Of a stretch of DNA of 12,718 nt, positions 8,601-12,718 are shown one piece after another. Position 1 is the stretch's first letter. Each line of letters opens with the position of its first letter. The stretch is from NCBI GenBank assembly GCA_964225135.1, contig CAXQNQ010000082.1:1-12718 (forward strand), in the 5' to 3' direction. The translations under genes were made by a program, and so were the position numbers. The notes under the pieces were generated by a model. The model did not search any database. It saw only the letters and a list, made by a program, of their open reading frames with translations, and was not told where the DNA came from. The stretch is from AM-2324 sp964225135 (GTDB lineage: Bacteria > Bacteroidota > Bacteroidia > Chitinophagales > Saprospiraceae).

Positions 8601-9371
8601 TGGGGATTCCCTGAGGTTGTAAATATCAACAACCTGGCTACTGATCAATTAGCTGTTGACTTCACTGGTATTAAAGTGGGTGATGTAAATGGATCAGCTC
8701 AGCCAAACCTTCAAGCTGCTGCTCAGAACCGTACTAACGGATCTATCTCAGTAAACACTTCTGATAAGCAAGTAAATGCTGGTGAAGTATTTACTGTAGA
8801 ATTTACAACTGATGCAGCAATTGCGGGTTACCAATTCACACTAAACTACAACAACTTAGAATTAGTTAATATCAATAATGCTCTAGCTACTGCTGAGAAC
8901 TTCGGACTTCAGTCTGATGCTTTGACAGTAAGTTGGAATGATATTGCAGTTCGTGACCTTGCTGGACAAGCTTTAATTAGCTTAACTTTCCAAGCAACTG
9001 CTGATGTACAATTAAGCGATGTACTTTCTGTAAACTCTAGATATACTGCTGCTGAGGCATACACAACTCAGGGCGTAGAATCAGTTGAGCTTACATTCAA
9101 CGGAGAGTCTGCTGCTTCTTACGTACTTTATCAGAATGAGCCTAACCCATTCAATGGTGTAACTACTATTGGATTTGAAATGGCTGAAGCTGGAAAAGCC
9201 AATCTTACTATTATGACTGTTAATGGTCAGACTGTAAGAACTGTAACTGGTGAGTTCGCTGCTGGATACAACGAGATTCAAATTAAGGATCTGAACGCAA
9301 CAGGTGTATTATACTACACACTTGAGGCTAACGGATTTACAGCGACTAAGAAAATGATCATTATTGAGTAA
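5685..9371 (+). CDS. Secreted multidomain surface protein: HYR-like modules, dockerin-like segment, cohesin-like domain, T9SS type A sorting domain
   Basis: The protein has 1228 residues counted from the ATG at 5685. That start puts MRK plus a hydrophobic core ending SNAQ at the N-terminus as a signal peptide; the frame extends 30 codons upstream but those would precede the signal peptide. Residues about 120-825 hold roughly eight Ig/HYR-like modules with recurring DNC or DDC motifs, late Cys residues and TVTDxxxP-type boundaries, probably disulfide-linked. Residues 837-888 resemble a carboxypeptidase-regulatory-like beta sandwich. Residues 889-947 look dockerin-like: two 12-residue calcium loops, DADADNGVTTFD (890-901) and DANNSQTVTTLD (925-936), each followed by a helix-like stretch. 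Residues 1018-1138 look cohesin-like (AGEVFTVEF; GYQFTLNYNNLELV; ALISLTFQA). Residues 1145-1228 are a typical T9SS type A sorting domain (YQNEPNPFN; KKMIIIE). It is probably exported to the cell surface as an adhesin, sheath or matrix protein. Many AAC, TAC, ATC and GGT codons suggest high expression. Confidence 0.9.
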   Translation: MRKLCFTLSKTLFVFVSLMMLTFGTSNAQTLACNDHINVSVDPEADFSCDADLNADDFLEAIDADLDYQIDIYDGLNLVASGLNNLTLDAAALLGEDLDFEVTETASGNSCSGTLTPSDAVAPECNLPTLYSVDCTQAVPSADATAPSFNDNCSVAQVMLISETYTNTDICAGAMELVREYAALDGSGNQSTALCTATIFIERADVEFGGDADYDCGSYTTADLTPDLTGYPTAVTSDACMYNYSYSDQILPSCGGLEKIIRTWTVLDWCTGQLITYGGGEDNVQILKITDSNGPSIAGSDLDLSTSSTGCTSLSWIAAPSITDDCSGVATTAMFALGLGELDYTYGAGGAITGGYVPAPGLALGSHELLVTASDACGNYSEATYTLTVTDDVTPTPVCDEITQVALGSDGTSTVFAATFDDGSHDNCCLDGFDVRRMDGAAFGPSVTFDCADIDQTIQVILRVHDCHGNNNSCMVEVLVEDKLAPYLATPANTEISCDVYYADVAADLDAGNGAILDAMFGTATAGDNCEAIIDYSYSYSVDNCGVGSINRSWTVNDPSGNGPVSGSQTISIYHVSNWSISFPGDLTADCVDGQLPDFGEPTVSGDNCEMIAISHTDTQYDVVPDACYKIVREWEAINWCTYPGEAAVTATQVIKVTDSEAPVVSVDDITVEITEGDCDTAVTLPTPDVTDCSTDITITSSSDLPAGEAGPGTYTANYTVSDGCGNYSYAQITITVVDAKKPTPYVTDHLVTEIMQGGMSAVINVYDFEIGSFDNCSDVVLSFSPDVNDTDRQFDCSQLGDNTLEVWVTDAAGNQDFATVTLELQDNMGECGPGQLTVAGALTTQNDEGIEDAEIEINGGLFNQTTDASGAFTFDLPAGGDYSVVPALDADADNGVTTFDIVLITRHILGVELFNSAYQMIAADANNSQTVTTLDAVAIRKVILQLEDSFPNNTSWRFVDGAHVFTDVMNPWGFPEVVNINNLATDQLAVDFTGIKVGDVNGSAQPNLQAAAQNRTNGSISVNTSDKQVNAGEVFTVEFTTDAAIAGYQFTLNYNNLELVNINNALATAENFGLQSDALTVSWNDIAVRDLAGQALISLTFQATADVQLSDVLSVNSRYTAAEAYTTQGVESVELTFNGESAASYVLYQNEPNPFNGVTTIGFEMAEAGKANLTIMTVNGQTVRTVTGEFAAGYNEIQIKDLNATGVLYYTLEANGFTATKKMIIIE

Positions 9372-9393
9372 TTGGTCATTATTAAATAAAAGA

Positions 9394-9425
9394 AGAGGGA
9401 GTGCAGTAATGCATTCCCTCTTTTT
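9394..9425 (+). terminator. Strong rho-independent terminator
   Basis: AGAGGGAGTGCA (9394-9405) pairs with TGCATTCCCTCT (9410-9421) as a 12-bp stem with one G:T wobble and a GTAA loop, followed by a T-run and TATTT. It begins 23 bp after the stop at 9371. The A-rich bases upstream could pair with the T-rich tail, so the site may work in both directions. It should isolate the 1228-residue gene from the following gene. Confidence 0.88.
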
Positions 9426-9507
9426 ATTTATAATAATTTATTATATTTGAGGGTCACATCCAGAAAATAGGGTTTTTAAATTCCAATCAGGTATCAATAG
9501 ATAATTA

Positions 9508-9559
9508 AAATCAATAGAACTTTTATTGATTTAATCGCTATTGTCGTTTACTGTACGAC
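9508..9559. repeat. Two adjacent inverted repeats upstream of the single-cohesin gene
   Basis: AAATCAATA (9508-9516) and TATTGATTT (9524-9532) form a perfect 9-bp inverted repeat with a 7-nt spacer. Just downstream, GTCGT (9543-9547) and ACGAC (9555-9559) form a second one, also with a 7-nt spacer. Both lie upstream of the candidate -7 box at 9603, so they fit operator positions better than a transcribed leader. The first is A/T-rich and could be chance. Confidence 0.3.
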
Positions 9560-9602
9560 CAATTCAATCGTTAGAATAGGTGATTATCATTAAAGATTTT
9601 TC

Positions 9603-9610
9603 TATTTTTG
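9603..9610 (+). promoter_or_regulatory. Candidate Bacteroidota -7 promoter box for the single-cohesin gene
   Basis: TATTTTTG matches TAnnTTTG and lies 40 bp upstream of the ATG at 9651, leaving a leader of about 30-35 nt. No clear -33 TTTG element sits at the expected distance. An independent promoter is needed here because a strong terminator ends the previous transcript. Confidence 0.45.
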
Positions 9611-9650
9611 TACGTGGATTAGTTTTTTCTAAAACAAACACTTGCTTGGT

Positions 9651-10433
9651 ATGAGATATTTTATTTCCATTTCATTTCTAATTGGGTTTTGCCTATCTCT
9701 TGTAGGACAAGATACCGTGCATTTAGAACTTCCTACTCAAAATGTAGAACAAGGAGAAAATATAGCTGTTGACGTGGTTGTGGAGGGTTTTGAAAATGTC
9801 GTGGGGGCGCAGTTTACCATGAAATATGATAAAGAAGTAATCAATTATCTTGATGTTGACAATTTTGGTATTGCAAGCATCAATAAAAATAACAATTTTG
9901 GTATACCTGCCGATGAAAATGGGGTAATCTCATTTCTTTGGTATGATTTCCTGGCGCAAGGCGTAAGTCTTGAAGATGGAACGACTTTATTTACAGTGCA
10001 CTTTGTTGCAATAGGGTCAAATGGTGAATATTCAGATATTGTCCTAGATACTAGTAGCAATATTTTGAATATCATCGAGATTTCAAATGCAGATGGAGAA
10101 GTCCTTCCTTTTGAAATTACAGATGGAAAAGTAACCATTGGAACATCTAATGTAACGGATTTAAATACTATTGGAATTGAGGTTGCGGAGGTGATTCCTA
10201 ATGTGGTGAATGATCAAGCTTTCGTTAGACTTACTGCTAGTAACCGACAAGAAATTAGTTACCAAGTATTGAATGTAGGAGGACAGGTAGAGTCAAGTGG
10301 TGTTATGGATCTTCTTCCAGGAGAGCAAACACTTAAATTAGATTCTTCTAATCTTCCAAATGCGAAAGGGACCTACTTTATTGAGTTTGCTTTCGGAAAC
10401 AACAAAACTGTGAGAAAATTTATAAAAATGTAA
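9651..10433 (+). CDS. Secreted single cohesin-like domain protein with T9SS type A sorting domain
   Basis: The protein has 260 residues from the ATG at 9651; an in-frame TTG at 9642 is rejected because the ATG starts directly at the signal peptide. Residues 1-20 (MRYFIS to VGQ) are a Sec signal. Residues about 22-165 match the cohesin-like pattern: VEQGENIAVDVVVEGFENV, then VGAQFTMKYDKEVINY, then GVISFLWYDF, then TTLFTVHFVAIGS, ending ITDGKVTIG. Residues about 177-260 are a T9SS sorting domain of usual size: VIPNVVNDQAFVRL, VLNVGGQV, GTYFIEF, RKFIKM. T9SS cargo is usually released or attached to surface lipopolysaccharide, so this could be a one-domain surface receptor. The substrate or partner is unknown. 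It lies between a dockerin-bearing gene and a multi-cohesin gene, suggesting a shared process. It lacks the Cys pair seen in the downstream repeat cohesins. Confidence 0.88.
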   Translation: MRYFISISFLIGFCLSLVGQDTVHLELPTQNVEQGENIAVDVVVEGFENVVGAQFTMKYDKEVINYLDVDNFGIASINKNNNFGIPADENGVISFLWYDFLAQGVSLEDGTTLFTVHFVAIGSNGEYSDIVLDTSSNILNIIEISNADGEVLPFEITDGKVTIGTSNVTDLNTIGIEVAEVIPNVVNDQAFVRLTASNRQEISYQVLNVGGQVESSGVMDLLPGEQTLKLDSSNLPNAKGTYFIEFAFGNNKTVRKFIKM

Positions 10434-10802
10434 CAAAAACGAACAAAGCATATTATAATCCGATTACCTACCATGAACGATATTAAACAAACACTTGAGA
10501 GAAATACTACAGGATTAAAGTCTAATCCTGATACTCGTCTAAATTTAGACTGCCTATTTCACTCTATCCTTCAGGCAGGATTCAATCACGATCATTCTAT
10601 GTTGGTTTTTCCTTTGAGCACTGCTCATAGTTAAACCATTTTTGTATTTGGCACATTTTGAAGAATAACAAAAACTAGGTCTTAAAAGGCCGTGGCGATA
10701 AACAAAAACAATTTCATTAACAAAGTAGAGTTTAACACTCAATTAAAAAAAAATGAATAGACAGCCTGGAAACAAGTTGTTTTATTCCCAAATTCCGAAC
10801 CC
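10434..10802 (+). other. 369-bp spacer with structured segment and an uncertain 53-codon ORF
   Basis: No confident gene lies here. A 53-codon ORF (10473-10634, starting MNDIKQTLERN) is open but has no recognisable domain and may be chance. The same stretch is dense in inverted repeats. CAGGATTA (10510-10517) pairs with TAATCCTG (10523-10530). GTCTAAATTTAGAC (10537-10550) is a perfect palindrome. CTGCCT (10550-10555) pairs with AGGCAG (10573-10578), with ATCCT/AGGAT as an alternative. A terminator-like hairpin follows at 10603. This could be a small RNA, a structured 3' UTR of the gene ending at 10433, or a leader for the gene at 10803. From 10644 to 10802 I see only A/T-rich sequence, including a nine-A run near 10744, and no exact TAnnTTTG promoter. 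Confidence 0.4.
10603..10643 (+). terminator. Candidate intrinsic terminator with nested stem
   Basis: TGGTTT (10603-10608) pairs with AAACCA (10633-10638) outside a second stem, TGAGC (10615-10619) with GCTCA (10623-10627), which closes on a three-base loop. Five T residues follow at 10639-10643. The internal loop between the stems weakens it relative to the 9394 terminator. It probably ends a transcript from 9651 or one starting within the spacer. Confidence 0.55.
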
Positions 10803-12718
10803 ATGAAGAATGTTTTGCAAACACTCGCAAAAATTATTTGCATCATTTTGATTAGTTGGGATGTGTCTTACGGACAGGTTACATTTGCTGTAAGTCCTGA
10901 TTCTACAGATACTACAACTGGCTCAAATGTTTGTTTAGATGTGACAGTGGCTGGATTCACTGATTTAATTGCTATGCAGTATAGTATGAATTACGATCCT
11001 GCTGTAATCGAATTCACAGGAGCTCAAAACTTCAACCTAAGTAATTTCAACAATTCTAATATTGGAAATCCTAGTCCGGGTGCACTTACCATAAGTTGGC
11101 TAAGTGATGATCTTGCAAATGGTACTTCAGTTAGTGACTTAACTTCTATCTATCAAGTATGTTTTGATGTGATTGGAGGAAGCATGACCGAATCAGATAT
11201 TGATTTTACAGGGACTCCAACACCTATTGAAATTGCTGATGCAACAGGTGCTACTTTAAGTTTAATTGGGGAGAGTGGAATAGTTACTGTGGATGGTGGT
11301 GCTGGCTCTGGTGGCGGAGGTGGACCTTTTCCAAATTTGACCGTTGAGATTTCGGACGATACGGCCAATACTGGAGATAATATTTGCTTGCCTATTTTAG
11401 TTCATAATTTTGATAGTATAGTTTCTCTACAATATTCTATTAATTATGATGATTCCCATCTTTCATACACAGGTAATCAAAATTTAAACTTAGCGAATTT
11501 GAATGCTTCCAACATTGGTAATCCTAGTGCTGGAAACATTACGTTTTCCTGGTTAACGGATGATTTTGTTAATGGAACATCAGTTGCTGATGGTACTGCT
11601 ATTTTTGATCTATGTTTTGATGTTACAGGTTCGGATGTAACTTCTACATTAGATGTTAGTGGTACACCAACAGCAATAGAAGCTTCCAATGCTACTGGGA
11701 ATACTATTCCTCTTGATGGTGAAACAGGAACGGTTATAATTGGTTCTGGCGGCGGTGGCGGCGGTCCAGTATATACGGACTTTACTATAGAGATAGAAGA
11801 TTTAAATGTAGATGCTGGCCAGAATATCTGTGTACCAGTTTTAGTTCATTTATTCGACAGTATTGTATCGGCACAGTTCTCAATCAATTATGATGAGACT
11901 GTATTGGAATATACAGGAGCTGCTAACTTAAACTTAGCAAATTTAACTGCTGCAAACATTGGTAATCCGGGAGCTGGAGATATTACGTTCTCTTGGTTGA
12001 CGGATGACTTTGTTAATGGAACAAGCGTAGCAGATGGTACGGCGATATTTGAATTATGTTTTGATGCTATAGGAAATGATGGCGATGTATCCGTAATGGA
12101 TGTATCGGGAACTCCAACAAGTATTGAAGTATCAGATGTATCAGGCTCGACGATAACAGTAAATGAAGTAGACGGCTCAGTGACCATCAATGATAATGGT
12201 GGTGGCGGTGGTGGTCCAGTGTATACGGACTTCACTATAGAGATAGAAGATTTAAATGTAGATGCGGGCCAGAATATCTGTGTGCCGGTTTTAGTTCATT
12301 TATTCGACAGTATTGTATCGGCACAGTTCTCAATCAATTATGATGAGACTGTATTGGAATATACAGGAGCTGCTAACTTAAACTTAGCGAATTTAACTGC
12401 TGCAAACATTGGTAACCCTGGAGCTGGAGATATTACATTCTCTTGGTTGACGGATGATTTTACGAATGGAACAACGGTAGTAGATGGTACGGCGATATTT
12501 GAATTATGCTTTGATGCAATAGGAAACGATGGCGATGTATCTGTCATGGATGTATCGGGTGATCCAACAGTAATTGAAGTATCAGATATCACTGGTTCAA
12601 CAATAACAGTAAATGAAGTAGACGGTTCGGTAACCATTAATGATAATGGTGGTGGCGGTGGTGGTCCAGTATACACGGACTTCACTATAGAGATAGAAGA
12701 TTTAAGTGTAGATGCAGG
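10803..12718 (+). CDS. Tandem cohesin-like repeat surface protein with glycine-rich linkers, C-terminus beyond window
   Basis: An open frame of 638 codons from the ATG at 10803 has no stop before the edge. Residues 1-25 (MKNVLQ to SYGQ) form a signal peptide. Four complete cohesin-like repeats follow (residues 26-174, 175-321, 322-471, 472-621) and a fifth starts at 622. Each has an early strand with Cys (NICVPVLV), a strand like SAQFSINYDETVLEYTG, a conserved ANIGNPGAGDITFSWLTDDF block (varied in repeats 1 and 2), an AIFELCFD strand with a second Cys, and a closing strand (GSVTIND), then a linker of about six glycines. Position and order of the strands match cohesin family domains. Repeats 3 and 4 differ at only 7 of 150 residues. 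A C-terminal T9SS sorting domain is expected but not visible. The likely role is a multivalent scaffold or adhesin at the cell surface; this is inference from domain content. Confidence 0.88.
   Translation, partial: MKNVLQTLAKIICIILISWDVSYGQVTFAVSPDSTDTTTGSNVCLDVTVAGFTDLIAMQYSMNYDPAVIEFTGAQNFNLSNFNNSNIGNPSPGALTISWLSDDLANGTSVSDLTSIYQVCFDVIGGSMTESDIDFTGTPTPIEIADATGATLSLIGESGIVTVDGGAGSGGGGGPFPNLTVEISDDTANTGDNICLPILVHNFDSIVSLQYSINYDDSHLSYTGNQNLNLANLNASNIGNPSAGNITFSWLTDDFVNGTSVADGTAIFDLCFDVTGSDVTSTLDVSGTPTAIEASNATGNTIPLDGETGTVIIGSGGGGGGPVYTDFTIEIEDLNVDAGQNICVPVLVHLFDSIVSAQFSINYDETVLEYTGAANLNLANLTAANIGNPGAGDITFSWLTDDFVNGTSVADGTAIFELCFDAIGNDGDVSVMDVSGTPTSIEVSDVSGSTITVNEVDGSVTINDNGGGGGGPVYTDFTIEIEDLNVDAGQNICVPVLVHLFDSIVSAQFSINYDETVLEYTGAANLNLANLTAANIGNPGAGDITFSWLTDDFTNGTTVVDGTAIFELCFDAIGNDGDVSVMDVSGDPTVIEVSDITGSTITVNEVDGSVTINDNGGGGGGPVYTDFTIEIEDLSVDA
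10878..12718 (+). repeat. In-frame tandem repeat array, about 450-bp period, coding for cohesin-like domains
   Basis: Units lie at about 10878-11324, 11325-11765, 11766-12215 and 12216-12665, with a fifth beginning at 12666. Units three and four are each exactly 450 bp and nearly identical in their first halves, with mostly synonymous changes later. Units one and two are clearly diverged. The junctions are GGN-rich linkers that could help unequal recombination. The array continues past the right edge. Confidence 0.9.

Noticed and set aside
9642..9650. In-frame TTG start for the single-cohesin protein
   Set aside because: The ATG three codons later begins exactly at the signal peptide.
10554..10742. 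62-codon minus-strand ORF in the 10434-10802 spacer
   Set aside because: There is no domain or signal peptide, and it covers the terminator-like hairpin, so it is most likely chance.
11153..12685. Four minus-strand ORFs of 70-115 codons, two nearly identical, with proline-rich starts
   Set aside because: They are antisense shadows of the tandem cohesin repeats. The proline runs are the reverse complement of the GGN glycine linkers, and the near identity simply mirrors the repeats.
10878..12718. CRISPR array or mobile-element interpretation of the repeats
   Set aside because: The 450-bp units are in-frame coding repeats with conserved protein strands. There are no short direct repeats with unique spacers, no terminal inverted repeats and no transposase.

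Overview
The window looks like chromosomal DNA of a Bacteroidota bacterium, probably a marine or sludge member of the Saprospiria (Lewinella/Saprospiraceae-like). This is inferred from several signs. Two proteins end in type IX secretion (T9SS) type A sorting domains. A large secreted protein carries HYR-like, dockerin-like and cohesin-like modules. Start sites are A/T-rich without clear Shine-Dalgarno sequences, and TAnnTTTG -7 boxes occur. The genus cannot be fixed from the sequence alone.

Layout. Positions 1-2307 (minus strand) hold the N-terminal 769 residues of a large secreted or outer-membrane protein of unknown function that runs off the left edge. A 170-bp divergent spacer follows. 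Next come two tightly spaced plus-strand genes: fadH (2,4-dienoyl-CoA reductase, 2478-4505) and, 4 bp later, a Tat-type N4-(beta-N-acetylglucosaminyl)-L-asparaginase (4510-5493). Both are complete with their catalytic residues intact and look like ordinary metabolic genes.

From 5500 to the right edge the window becomes a cell-surface locus. A 1228-residue T9SS cargo protein (5685-9371) has about eight Cys-paired HYR-like modules, a dockerin-like double calcium-loop segment, a cohesin-like domain and a sorting domain, and it ends at a strong intrinsic terminator. A 260-residue protein (9651-10433) is essentially one cohesin-like domain plus a sorting domain. After a 369-bp spacer rich in inverted repeats, with a likely terminator, an open-ended gene (10803 to the edge) encodes tandem ~150-residue cohesin-like repeats joined by glycine-rich linkers. 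The third and fourth repeats are almost identical.

How they may work together. Three successive genes encode cohesin-like domains, and the first also encodes a dockerin-like segment. No carbohydrate-active enzyme is visible. The most interesting reading is a non-cellulosomal cohesin/dockerin-type adhesion or surface-assembly system exported by T9SS, with the repeat protein as a multivalent scaffold. The domain calls come from sequence pattern. The interaction itself is inference.
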